Assembly: GCA_030054035.1 (NCBI GenBank)
Contig: JASGCS010000002.1
Coordinates: 118,426-182,425, forward strand
DNA length: 64,000 nucleotides
Direction: 5' to 3'
Origin: Candidatus Methylacidiphilales bacterium
Lineage (GTDB): Bacteria; Pseudomonadota; Gammaproteobacteria; JASGCS01
The notes under the pieces were generated by a model. The model was not told the DNA's origin, ran no database searches, and saw only the letters and a program-made list of their open reading frames with translations. The first letter of the stretch is position 1. Each line of letters begins with the position of its first letter. Position numbers and translations under genes: made by a program. This document shows positions 11,350 to 20,311 of the stretch, one piece after another.

Positions 11350-11781
11350 CTAATTAGAATCACCAAAGTCTTCAGTGGTTTCTTTGGTGGTGTTTTTATG
11401 AATAAGGTAGTGTATGGGCATCACAGAAATAACCATGAGCATGTACCCAGAAATAATTGACAATGGGTGCGATATCAATTTTTCGCTTTTCCAAGCTATC
11501 ACAAATAAAACTATAATAGTAATATACTTGATAAATAACGCCCACTGCATTCTCTTGTATTCAGAGGTCTGATCTGTAATAATACCTTGTTTTTTCAGTT
11601 GTTCTGTTCTGTTTTGCACCCACCACACCGAAAGTTGTCCGAGGAGCACAATACCACTACCATATCCAAAAGCGAGCGCATAGGTGCTATCTGATATTAC
11701 TAATACCACTGTAGTAGCAATGGCTGCCACAACACATTGATACTTCCATACCTGGGCATTAATTATCATAAAAGCACTCAT
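11350..11781 (-). CDS. atpI: AtpI-like ATP synthase assembly protein
   Basis: 143 residues with four hydrophobic helices (about 13-30, 36-53, 80-97, 105-125). The pattern GYGSGIVLLGQLSVWWVQNR in the second helix and its position just upstream of atpB identify it as subunit I, which assists c-ring assembly or Mg2+ supply in other bacteria. Subunit I is poorly conserved, so the call rests largely on topology and position. Its start overlaps the stop of the antiporter gene by 4 bp (ATGA type), so the two are translationally coupled. Confidence 0.8.
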   Translation of the reverse strand: MSAFMIINAQVWKYQCVVAAIATTVVLVISDSTYALAFGYGSGIVLLGQLSVWWVQNRTEQLKKQGIITDQTSEYKRMQWALFIKYITIIVLFVIAWKSEKLISHPLSIISGYMLMVISVMPIHYLIHKNTTKETTEDFGDSN

Positions 11782-12959
11782 TGAATTACTCCATAAGTAG
11801 ATACATGCGTCGCTTCAAAGCCAAAAACTATCAAATAAATAGCACACCCAACTAAAAATGCGATGAAAAGAAGCGAGCCATACAGCATCCAACGCAATGA
11901 GTTTTTAGCCTCAGGTAAAAGTGAACTAACTGCCACACCTGCTGAGCTACCAAACCACATCATTGACCCACCAAACCCTAGTGAAAAAGACAGTAGCCCC
12001 CAATCTTGGATGCCTTGCTTAATCGCTATTGAGGTAAGTGGGATGTTATCAAAAAAGGCGGACAATACCCCTACCAGCAAGGTAGACATCACAGTCGGTG
12101 GTGGTAAAAAATTGGTTGGCAAAACTGTGGCAGAAATAATGAGAAGGCATAAAAAGCTAGCTTCCTTATATGAGTCTTTTAGTAAACTCCATTGCAGTGA
12201 GATAAAAATTGCACAAAGTCCTAACCCCATCCACAATCCAAGCCCCGGTAAATCCCAGAGATTGGCAATAAAAATACAGACTATACAGAACGCCACTCCT
12301 AAAATATTTTTCAGCTTAAAAGATTGTTTGTCGCTCAGATTAAATGACATAGCTTGGTAATAATACTGTTTGTAACTCAAGGGAAGACCAAAGATAAACA
12401 GCGCAACAAATGCAGGTAGAAATGCTTTAGCTAATTCTAAAGGCGGAATCCCACTTATCCAAAGCATAGTAGTAGTAGTATCTCCAATAACCGACCCCGC
12501 GCCACCAGCATTGCTAGCGCCCACGATTGCAACTAAATAGCCAAGATGGAGTTTATCTTTAAAAATAATTTTAGCAGTTACCACTCCTAAAATTGCACAG
12601 GCAATATTATCAAGTATCGCTGAGAGAAGAAAAATAATTAATAATAATAAAAAAGCCCCAATCCAGTGATTAGGAAGCACCATATGGATGTAGCTAACCG
12701 CTCCACTAGTTTCAAAGAGTTTTGCCAGAAGTGTAAAACCTAGTAACAATGCAAAAATATTTATGAGTAAATGTCCATGCTCATAGACATGCCCAATCAC
12801 AGAAAATGATGGAATTAACTGTAAATAAGACGCTGCCACAGTGAAGCATAGTAACATAACGGTGCCACCAGTAGCAATTAATAAGGAATGTTTGTGATAA
12901 AAAATAATGCCGAGTAAGATCAGCGCGAAAATTGTAAATTGAAGATATATTGTTATCAT
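11778..12959 (-). CDS. NhaD-type Na+/H+ antiporter (ion transporter superfamily)
   Basis: 393 residues with about eleven hydrophobic segments. LSAILDNIACAILGVVTAKI and the repeat-related LVGVLSAFFDNIPLTSIAIK are the two inverted-repeat D-N motifs of NhaD/ArsB-type transporters, and NAGGAGSVIGDTTTTMLWISG is highly characteristic of NhaD. It exchanges sodium for protons at the inner membrane. It starts the cluster and overlaps atpI by 4 bp. A minus-strand TATAAT about 17 nt before the ATG is a likely -10. Linkage to ATP synthase suggests joint control of sodium and proton circuits (inference). Confidence 0.85.
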   Translation of the reverse strand: MITIYLQFTIFALILLGIIFYHKHSLLIATGGTVMLLCFTVAASYLQLIPSFSVIGHVYEHGHLLINIFALLLGFTLLAKLFETSGAVSYIHMVLPNHWIGAFLLLLIIFLLSAILDNIACAILGVVTAKIIFKDKLHLGYLVAIVGASNAGGAGSVIGDTTTTMLWISGIPPLELAKAFLPAFVALFIFGLPLSYKQYYYQAMSFNLSDKQSFKLKNILGVAFCIVCIFIANLWDLPGLGLWMGLGLCAIFISLQWSLLKDSYKEASFLCLLIISATVLPTNFLPPPTVMSTLLVGVLSAFFDNIPLTSIAIKQGIQDWGLLSFSLGFGGSMMWFGSSAGVAVSSLLPEAKNSLRWMLYGSLLFIAFLVGCAIYLIVFGFEATHVSTYGVIQ

Positions 12960-13003
12960 ATTTGAACCTACGCACTATTATATCTAATAATGTTTTTGTG
13001 TTT

Positions 13004-15163
13004 TTAAAGCTTTTGCAAATTAGCGTACTTCGCCATAAGCCAACGACTGCCTAATTTATCAAAGCGAACTAATACCTGCAAATCATCCCCTTCTCCTTTT
13101 GTCTCAATTATCAATCCAATGCCAAACAAGGGGTGGCGAACTCTAGTATGGTTTTTTGAAGTGGCATTTTCAGATGAATAATGTGTAGGTCGAGATTGAT
13201 GAGTAATCTCATCTAGTTCTTGACATGTGACAATTAGTTGTTCGGGCAATTCCTTAAAAAAACAAGAAGCAATTGAAGTCTGATGGCTTCCAAATATAGT
13301 TCTACTCAAACAAGAAGTTAGAGTCAGTTGTTCTTTCGCACGGGTTATTGCAACATAACAAAGCCTTCTCTCCTCTTCTAAATCCATCTCTCCTTCAAAT
13401 CCTGCATGAGGAAATGTGCCATGTTCCATTCCAGCGATAAACACTGCCTTAAATTCAAGCCCTTTAGCTGCATGCACCGTCATCAACTTAATTTTATCTT
13501 CACTCGTAGCGGTTTCGTTGTCTGAATCACCAAGTGCACATTTATCTAAAAAGAGATCCGCCAATGCGCCTGGCTCTAACCCAAACTCACTTTGCTGATC
13601 GCGTTCATAGTCTTTAGCTGCACTAACTAACTCTCCAATATTTTCAATTCGATCAATATCAAGATGTGATTTTTTTTGCTTCTCCTTGTAATAATCTAGC
13701 AACCCACTTCTTGTAATAATTGACTTGACTGAATAGGCAAGAGGAGTAGTGGCAATTTCTTTGATAGATTCAGCGACACCATCAATAAATGTCTTAGCAT
13801 TGGCAAGCACACGCGGGGGTAACTGACTGCCCGCAACTAATTGGCTTAGAGCGGTGTAGTCGCTGCAGGCGTGATCCCTGGCATAGGTTTTGATTTGTTC
13901 AAGTGATTTTTCACCAATACCACGCATCGGCACATTGACTACCCGCTCAAAGGAAACCATATCATGGGGGTTGCGGGCAAGACGAATATACGCTAGAGCA
14001 TTCTTAATTTCTTCTCGCGCAAAAAAACTAACTCCACCATACACCTCACACGCTATACCTCTTTGTAACACTTGCTGCTCTATTAGCCTAGAAAGTCTAT
14101 TTAAACGATAAAGCACAGCAATTTCATTTGCTGGAACTCCTTGTTGTAATAAGGCCTGGATGCGTTCTGCAATTTTTTTGGCTTCACTATGTTCGTTACT
14201 TACAACTAGGTGTTTTGCAAACTCTCCATCCTTGCGCTCCGTCCAAAGTTTTTTGCCTAAGCGATTTTTATTATGTGAAATCAAAAAGTTGGCTAAACTT
14301 AATATTGTGGCATTAGATCGGTAGTTTTGTTCGAGTTTTATTAGTTTGACATTTCTAAGCTCTTCATGGAATTGTTGTAATACCTTGGCATCGGCTCCAC
14401 GCCAACCATAAATAGATTGATCATCGTCTCCAACCGCAAACATGGGAATGACATCTCTAGAGAGAAATCGCAACCAACTATACTGAAGTGGACTGGTGTC
14501 CTGAAATTCATCAATAAGGATCGCCTTAAAAACAGAATGATAATGATTTGCAATTGCATCTTGCTTAAATAGCTCTACTGGTTTCAAAATTAATTCTGCA
14601 AAATCCAATAATCGATTTTCTTTTGTTCTAGCTTCGTAGATTTTGTAAAGTGGGACTAGAGGATACTCATAATTTTGCAACGCATTGGCAGGAATGGAAT
14701 GAGCGCGATAACCATTCTCTTTATTTTTGTTAATAAAAAACTGCAGTCCTTTAATTTTTTCTTTTTCTGGAGTTTGTGAAGATTGCTCTAAAAGTAATTT
14801 TTTTATAAAAGAAAACTGGTCTTGGCTATCCATAATTTGAAATGGTTTTTCCCATCCAGATTCGGCAGTATGCTTTTCTATAAATTTTCTTCCCACCCCA
14901 TGAAATGTGCCAGCCCAAGGCAATGAGATATTTCCACCAAGCAAAGAACGCACTCTGTGTTTCATTTCTCGTGACGCCTTGTTAGTAAAGGTCAAAATAA
15001 GAATTTCATTAGATCGTAATCCTCCATTCATAATGAGATGAGCGACGCGGTAGGCTAGCACTCTAGTCTTTCCAGTTCCAGCGCCACTAAGTATTAGCCC
15101 ATGTTGGTCAACTGGTAACTCAACCGCAATTTGTTGTTCAGGGTTAAGAGGGAGCGAGCTCAT
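13004..15163 (-). CDS. uvrD: UvrD/PcrA-type 3'-5' DNA helicase
   Basis: 719 residues, normal for UvrD. Walker A GAGTGKT at 27-33, Walker B DEFQDT near 217, GDDDQSIYGWRGAD (motif III), LEQNYRS (motif IV), MTVHAAKGLEF (motif V) and CYVAITRAK (motif VI) are all present. It unwinds DNA in nucleotide excision and mismatch repair. The C-terminal region after about 640 is shorter and less conserved, but retains a Tudor-like RHPLFGIGLIIETKGEGDDL segment typical of UvrD/PcrA. The promoter region carries a single ATTGTAC element also seen in the umuC operator. Confidence 0.93.
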   Translation of the reverse strand: MSSLPLNPEQQIAVELPVDQHGLILSGAGTGKTRVLAYRVAHLIMNGGLRSNEILILTFTNKASREMKHRVRSLLGGNISLPWAGTFHGVGRKFIEKHTAESGWEKPFQIMDSQDQFSFIKKLLLEQSSQTPEKEKIKGLQFFINKNKENGYRAHSIPANALQNYEYPLVPLYKIYEARTKENRLLDFAELILKPVELFKQDAIANHYHSVFKAILIDEFQDTSPLQYSWLRFLSRDVIPMFAVGDDDQSIYGWRGADAKVLQQFHEELRNVKLIKLEQNYRSNATILSLANFLISHNKNRLGKKLWTERKDGEFAKHLVVSNEHSEAKKIAERIQALLQQGVPANEIAVLYRLNRLSRLIEQQVLQRGIACEVYGGVSFFAREEIKNALAYIRLARNPHDMVSFERVVNVPMRGIGEKSLEQIKTYARDHACSDYTALSQLVAGSQLPPRVLANAKTFIDGVAESIKEIATTPLAYSVKSIITRSGLLDYYKEKQKKSHLDIDRIENIGELVSAAKDYERDQQSEFGLEPGALADLFLDKCALGDSDNETATSEDKIKLMTVHAAKGLEFKAVFIAGMEHGTFPHAGFEGEMDLEEERRLCYVAITRAKEQLTLTSCLSRTIFGSHQTSIASCFFKELPEQLIVTCQELDEITHQSRPTHYSSENATSKNHTRVRHPLFGIGLIIETKGEGDDLQVLVRFDKLGSRWLMAKYANLQKL

Positions 15164-15198
15164 AGTATAATTACTAGTTTACCGTACAATACAGCAAT

Positions 15199-15274
15199 GC
15201 CGTTGTAGCTCAGTCGGTAGAGCAACTGTTTCGTAAATAGTAGGTCGGAAGTTCGATTCTTCTCAACGGCACCA
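15199..15274 (+). tRNA. tRNA-Thr(CGT)
   Basis: A 7-bp acceptor stem GCCGTTG/CAACGGC, D arm GCTC..GAGC, anticodon loop TTCGTAA with anticodon CGT, and T arm GAAG TTCGATT CTTC all fold. Discriminator A at 15271 is followed by an encoded CCA (15272-15274). It reads ACG codons. Confidence 0.96.
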
Positions 15275-15306
15275 CCATCATCACACTATAGCAAGTGTAT
15301 ATTTGA

Positions 15307-17160
15307 CTAAAAATTTCGACAGGCCTGTTCAAAAAATGACACGAAATCATCGGCAGTATCGTCACAGTCAGTTCCTAATACTGATAGTGCTATATTAAAT
15401 AATTGAACAAAAAAGGTATCGTCTTTTTTCTTAGGAATACTAATAAATTTTTCTATGACAGTTTGATCTATCTGCTGAGTAACTCTCATAGTGGTACCAG
15501 GGCTTTTTTTAATCAATGAAAATAACCTGCTCGCATCTGATTCAAATTGCACATAGCTAAACTGACCTCGAGGTTGGATTATTTCAATTTTAGTAAAAAT
15601 AACTGCGTCATAATCAAACGCTATGAGTGATATTGGATCGCGGCTAGTACCGATTGCGCCACCTGAGCGAAGAGTTACATTTGGAGAAATGATAGAGTTA
15701 CTCGCAGTAATTGCACCATAAGGAGCACTTAAAGTAAGTGCATTTACGGTAATTGGTGAGGAAATAATAATGTTACCCTGTTTAGATTCTATCAATAACT
15801 GCGCGGCAATGGTTACAGAATTTTTGACTACTACCGTGCCATAGGTTTGGCTAAGTTTTATCACACCATTGTTAATAACAGATAATGTGCCAGCAAACAA
15901 ACTGCCAATATCTTTTTGATGCTCAAGAGATATATTTCCAATGCGAGATTCTGCGATTAATGTAGCGCCATCAACATCTACTGATATTGGCGTTCCATTA
16001 GGATTACCAATATTTTTATAGGCAACCAATGTTAAAGCCTGAGCGGATATAGGCACCGAGCCATAGATATTGCCATCTAAAGCAAACAACTCTAAATTAA
16101 CATTTCTTCTTTGAGTAAACGCAGTATTTAAGACTAGATCTCCATTAGTCTGGGTAAGGGACAAGACAGACGAGTTTGAAATAGTGATGCTTGTATTTAA
16201 TAATTGATTTACGGTCTGACTGGCATTTGCTGTAGCAAGAAAAATATTCCCACCGATTGCACTAACCTTTAAGTTTTCGCTTGTAAGTGCAATTGTGCCA
16301 AGTTCAACTCTCAATGGAACGATGGACGAGCCCACAGAACCATTTGCTGATGTAACAGCCAGGCTGTTAGTAACAGACACGATTGGTGCGATTTCTACAT
16401 TATTATTCGCACTCACACTAACCTGGCCGCCAGACAATGTTGCTGAACTAGTAACTTGCAATTCGCCAGAATTAGAAAAAATATCTATCACTCCTCGTGG
16501 GTGAATAACAGCACCAGATATTTTAATATCACTATTAGCTCTGATAGAAAATAATGCGCTTTGATTACTAGGGGTTTGGACTCGTGCAGAAGAAGTTATC
16601 TCTATTTTTTTTCCAACTAAAAAAGTTTGTGTGTTATTAAAACTACCCAAAGCGGTAATATTACCAGTCAGCCCAGCATAGTTAGTAATATTAACTGAAT
16701 TACTTACCGCACTCCACGCTGCAGTGGTCTCATTAGCTGCAATAGCGATAAAGGTATGCGCGGACACGGACGAGTTAACACCAAAATAAAAACCATTAGC
16801 GTTTCTCAGCACCACCCTTCCATTAGCAACAATTGTCCCAAGAATTTGTGTTGGGTTTTCGCTAGTTATATTATTAAAAATTATTGCATTGGCGCTAGGT
16901 TGAGTAAACCTAACTGACTCTGTTGCTTGAATATCAAAAGTTCTCCACGAAACAGTGGCTTGATTAGTGGTTTGAACTATGGTAGTGTCAGTTGAACCAG
17001 AAGAATTTATAGATGTTGATACATTTATTGTGCCATCAGCCACATTATCAAGTACTGGTGAAGCCTGAGCATTAATTCCTAATGTCATTAAACACCACAA
17101 TGCAAATATCATATTATTGCTCATAAAAGCATTTCTAAACAAACCACGCATGCTGTCCAT
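15307..17160 (-). CDS. Two-partner-secretion exoprotein with haemagglutination-activity (TPS) domain
   Basis: 617 residues. The signal peptide ends near ALWCLMTLGINAQA (about residue 34). The TPS domain follows (about 35-250), with TVSWRTFDI, NPTQILGTIVANGRVVL and NANGFYFGVNSSVSAHTF, matching FhaB/HMW1-type secretion domains. The rest is beta-helix-like, with repeated hydrophobic/Gly/Asn turns. The final 30 residues contain two cysteines, in GTDCDD and EQACRNF. No TpsB (FhaC-type) transporter gene lies nearby. A clear paralogue is encoded at 42160-44853. A TAACAT hexamer (plus 17167-17172) places transcription start on the ATG. Confidence 0.85.
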   Translation of the reverse strand: MDSMRGLFRNAFMSNNMIFALWCLMTLGINAQASPVLDNVADGTINVSTSINSSGSTDTTIVQTTNQATVSWRTFDIQATESVRFTQPSANAIIFNNITSENPTQILGTIVANGRVVLRNANGFYFGVNSSVSAHTFIAIAANETTAAWSAVSNSVNITNYAGLTGNITALGSFNNTQTFLVGKKIEITSSARVQTPSNQSALFSIRANSDIKISGAVIHPRGVIDIFSNSGELQVTSSATLSGGQVSVSANNNVEIAPIVSVTNSLAVTSANGSVGSSIVPLRVELGTIALTSENLKVSAIGGNIFLATANASQTVNQLLNTSITISNSSVLSLTQTNGDLVLNTAFTQRRNVNLELFALDGNIYGSVPISAQALTLVAYKNIGNPNGTPISVDVDGATLIAESRIGNISLEHQKDIGSLFAGTLSVINNGVIKLSQTYGTVVVKNSVTIAAQLLIESKQGNIIISSPITVNALTLSAPYGAITASNSIISPNVTLRSGGAIGTSRDPISLIAFDYDAVIFTKIEIIQPRGQFSYVQFESDASRLFSLIKKSPGTTMRVTQQIDQTVIEKFISIPKKKDDTFFVQLFNIALSVLGTDCDDTADDFVSFFEQACRNF

Positions 17161-17267
17161 TTTACCATGTTAAATCTAGATAATCTGCCTCTTACGGACC
17201 AATTAGTTTTTTAGAATGCATTTTAAATTTAGCTAGGTTGGTAAGACATATTCCAAATGAAAAGTGA

Positions 17268-17296
17268 TTGACTCTTAAAAAACATAGTATTATGGT
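17268..17296 (+). promoter_or_regulatory. Probable promoter of the ankyrin-repeat gene
   Basis: TTGACT (17268-17273) and TATGGT (17291-17296) are separated by 17 bp, a good sigma70-type arrangement. The expected start is near 17303, giving a leader of about 8 nt. It sits in the 150-bp gap shared with the divergent exoprotein gene. Confidence 0.5.
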
Positions 17297-17310
17297 AAAA
17301 TTGTATAATT

Positions 17311-19635
17311 ATGACATTTGTACTAACATTAGTACTAGGACTATTGCTAAATTTTAGCAGTGTTTATGCGGTAGAGGAAGGAAATTCTAATAATACTGAT
17401 AGGCCAAAAGCGTCCGCTCCCGTTACAGCCCCCTCAACAGCTACTCCAGTTAAAAAATCTTTAAAAACCAAGGTTAAGAAAAAGAAAATTTCTAAGGAAG
17501 AAAAGAAGGTTATCGCACCTCAAGTTTCGGAAGCCAAGGGTGATAAAATTCCAGAAACCAAGGGTGATAAAATTCCAGAAACTCAAGCAGATTTGAAAGG
17601 AGAGCAACAGCCGGATCCTTCAGTAGTGGTGGCTACGCCAGCAGAACTTAAGCCATTGATAATCGACCGAGCATATTGGAGAGATTTAACTAAGGAGGAA
17701 GCACAAATTAGAATTGCTATCGGCGAAATTAACAAAAAATCATTGACTGAAACTATTGGTAGTTTTGGTGAGACTCCTCTCCATCTTTTATTAGCCTGGA
17801 ATCAAAATATTGAGGTGGTGGATCTGATTCTCTCATTATTTGAGGCTGATACCACACTTTCAATTCAAGATACTAAAAAAAACGACCTGATCCATTATGC
17901 CATTAGCACAAATCCAAATCCCCAAGTAGTCAAATTGTTGGTAACTAAATTTCCTACCATGGTATACAAAAGATTGGCAAGTTTGGATAATCCAATCAAC
18001 CTTGCCTCCTCAGTAAGTGCGAATGGAGAGATTATTAACATACTTACTGAAGTAAAGGCTGAAGTTGATATCAGGAATGAAAGCGGACACACTGCCTATC
18101 ACCTTGCTGCTTTAAATAATAACGAGCCATCTATTTTTTACTCATTGAACAGTTCGGGTTTTAATTCACTATCGCGTGATAAATCGCAATTCACCGCACT
18201 CCACCTTTTAGCGGCGAGAAGTCAAAATCATTTTTATATTCGGTCCTTAATAAGCGCAGGTGGTGATGTGTTATCAAGAGATGGCAAATTACAAACTCCA
18301 CTCCATATGGCCGCCAAGTTCAATCAAAGCTCTGAAGTTACCCTAGCTTTATTGCAAAGTGGCGCTCAAGTAGAGGCAAAAGATATAGATGGTAATACTC
18401 CTTTATTGCTAGCAGTCATGCATAATCCTGACCCAATTATAATCTACGCCCTGATTAATGCCGGTGCTAATTTTAATGCTTGGAATAAAAAAGGGCAAGA
18501 TGTTTTTGATGTGAGTAAGAAATTGTATCCCGATGGTGCGCTTAATGCCTATTTAGTCGCCTGTGCATCTGCACTAAAAAATCGTCGTCCATGCTTACCC
18601 CTCACAGATAAACGGTTGATATTCGGTAATCGTATTGATGACAATAAAATTGCAACAGCATTACACCAAAATAGAAATTTACTGGACACTGAACTGTATC
18701 TTAATTCTGTCTTTTTGCAAATGTATAAATACCCTTCTAATTTATTTGAAGTTAGCCCAAGTAGTACTATCTCTGACTGGAAGAATCTCAAACTAAGTCT
18801 CATTGATTCTAAGAAATTACAGGAACTAGACAATCAATATCACAGAATCTTAAACGACGCTGAAGCGCAAATCAATACAGTAGCGCTTGCATTACTAAAA
18901 AATATTAAAGATATAGAAATTAATTCAAACGCAACCTCCGATGAGGCCTTTTACCAAGCAAAATATAAATTGGAACAGGCTGTTGACGATTGTGATTTAG
19001 ATATCTGCACTGCTATCCAATATTTTCTAGAATTTAGAGATAGCTCAACTGTAGAAAAAGGACTTGCCAGTTCTAATCTTCATTCAACCACACCGACAAC
19101 CACAACAGAGGCTGAAAAAGAACGATCAAACCAACAATTGGTTGATAGCTTAAAGGAAGTAGAGGATAAAAAAACCACCCAAGCTATGAAAAACGAAACC
19201 GACGCAAAGCCTGCAGCCACAGATGGCACTGATCTAAAAAAGACTGAAAGTGAGGCTGCTAAAGAAAGTTTCGATTCTCTATCTTCGCAAAACAATTCAA
19301 CAACAGAAGCTAACCTCCCAGTTGACTTGAGAGATAATTTTCCAAATTGGTATCTGAACTTAGTTGCGGATATATCCAAACTATACCACAGTCGATTTCA
19401 ATTCAGTGAAAATTATAACAAGGATTATGCTATTGACCCGCTTCAACCACCTAGCTACGCACAAACTGACGCCATCTTTCAATCAATGTTATCAAGCACT
19501 GGCTTAGAATTATTTCAAGATATTATCAGAAATGCTAAAAATCATTCGTCTATCTCTTCTTACCTGCGAAAAAGACCATTGTGGCTAACGAAAATATACA
19601 GTGGCATCATACAGCCTGAGCTCCTTTCTCAGTAG
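17311..19635 (+). CDS. Exported ankyrin-repeat protein
   Basis: 774 residues. A signal peptide (residues 1-20, ending SSVYA) precedes a Lys/Pro/Thr-rich low-complexity region (25-115). That region includes a perfect tandem repeat of KGDKIPET. Ankyrin repeats follow at about 150-400, with units such as GETPLHLLLAWNQNIEVVDLIL, LQTPLHMAAKFNQSSEVTLALL and GNTPLLLAVMHNPDPIIIYALI (each about 30-33 residues apart). The C-terminal half is helical and charged, of unknown fold. The protein probably works in the periplasm or at the envelope through protein-protein contacts. It is divergent from the TPS exoprotein; a functional link is only contextual. Confidence 0.85.
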   Translation: MTFVLTLVLGLLLNFSSVYAVEEGNSNNTDRPKASAPVTAPSTATPVKKSLKTKVKKKKISKEEKKVIAPQVSEAKGDKIPETKGDKIPETQADLKGEQQPDPSVVVATPAELKPLIIDRAYWRDLTKEEAQIRIAIGEINKKSLTETIGSFGETPLHLLLAWNQNIEVVDLILSLFEADTTLSIQDTKKNDLIHYAISTNPNPQVVKLLVTKFPTMVYKRLASLDNPINLASSVSANGEIINILTEVKAEVDIRNESGHTAYHLAALNNNEPSIFYSLNSSGFNSLSRDKSQFTALHLLAARSQNHFYIRSLISAGGDVLSRDGKLQTPLHMAAKFNQSSEVTLALLQSGAQVEAKDIDGNTPLLLAVMHNPDPIIIYALINAGANFNAWNKKGQDVFDVSKKLYPDGALNAYLVACASALKNRRPCLPLTDKRLIFGNRIDDNKIATALHQNRNLLDTELYLNSVFLQMYKYPSNLFEVSPSSTISDWKNLKLSLIDSKKLQELDNQYHRILNDAEAQINTVALALLKNIKDIEINSNATSDEAFYQAKYKLEQAVDDCDLDICTAIQYFLEFRDSSTVEKGLASSNLHSTTPTTTTEAEKERSNQQLVDSLKEVEDKKTTQAMKNETDAKPAATDGTDLKKTESEAAKESFDSLSSQNNSTTEANLPVDLRDNFPNWYLNLVADISKLYHSRFQFSENYNKDYAIDPLQPPSYAQTDAIFQSMLSSTGLELFQDIIRNAKNHSSISSYLRKRPLWLTKIYSGIIQPELLSQ
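17534..17581 (+). repeat. Perfect 2 x 24-bp tandem repeat inside the ankyrin gene
   Basis: Two identical 24-nt units, 17534-17557 and 17558-17581, begin CCAAGGGTGATAAAA. Being a multiple of three they encode a repeated eight-residue KGDKIPET-type unit in the low-complexity linker. Copy number could vary between strains without changing frame. Confidence 0.9.
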
Positions 19636-19644
19636 TATTTCCAA

Positions 19645-20298
19645 GTGCTCATCAACCCACAAGATCTCAAACGCAGTCATAGTTATGCTTTAACTATTGC
19701 TTCAATCATTCCAAGACCCATCGCTTGGGTTAGTACATTAAACAAAGACTCCCAACCCAACCTCTCCCCATTTAGTTTTTTTAATGCAATCACTAATGAC
19801 CCGCTCACCTTAATGGTAAGTATTGGCCGTAGAAAAGGCGAGCGAAAAGATACCGCTAACAACTTACTTGAAGTGCCCCAAGCGGTTATTCACATACCCA
19901 CAGAAGATTTTTTACACCATGTTGTGCTATCTTCGGCCGATTTTGATAAATCAATAAATGAATTTAATGAAGTTGGATTGACCCCTATTGCTTCTGAGAT
20001 AGTCAAACCATACAGGATAAAAGAACTTCCATTGGCTATGGAGTGCGAGGTAGTTAAACACGAACTAATAGGAAATGAACCTAACGATGTATTTTTTTTT
20101 GAAGTTCGTTGCATGCATATCGATGACGCACTAGTAGATGCTAATATGATTCCAAAAACTTCATTATTTAACGCGCTCGGAAGACTAGGACATGGCGACT
20201 ATGTCAAAGTCAATAAAAATACCGCTACATTACCTAGACCAACTAGTCCGGAGGAAGTGAAAAACAAAACATGGCCTCCTCAGATTAGAAAAACTTAG
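19645..20298 (+). CDS. Flavin reductase-like FMN-binding domain protein
   Basis: 217 residues. IIPRPIAWVSTLNKDSQPNLSPFSFFN near residue 20 and TNDPLTLMVSIGRRKG are typical of the flavin-reductase-like (DIM6/NTAB) split-barrel family. The PRPIAWVST form belongs to the FMN-binding proteins that often act as flavin reductases or unknown oxidoreductases. It starts with GTG; no ATG lies between the ankyrin stop (19635) and the conserved region. It follows the ankyrin gene by 9 bp and is convergent with envC. The substrate is unknown. Confidence 0.85.
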   Translation: MLINPQDLKRSHSYALTIASIIPRPIAWVSTLNKDSQPNLSPFSFFNAITNDPLTLMVSIGRRKGERKDTANNLLEVPQAVIHIPTEDFLHHVVLSSADFDKSINEFNEVGLTPIASEIVKPYRIKELPLAMECEVVKHELIGNEPNDVFFFEVRCMHIDDALVDANMIPKTSLFNALGRLGHGDYVKVNKNTATLPRPTSPEEVKNKTWPPQIRKT

Positions 20299-20311
20299 TC
20301 TTATAAGTTAG

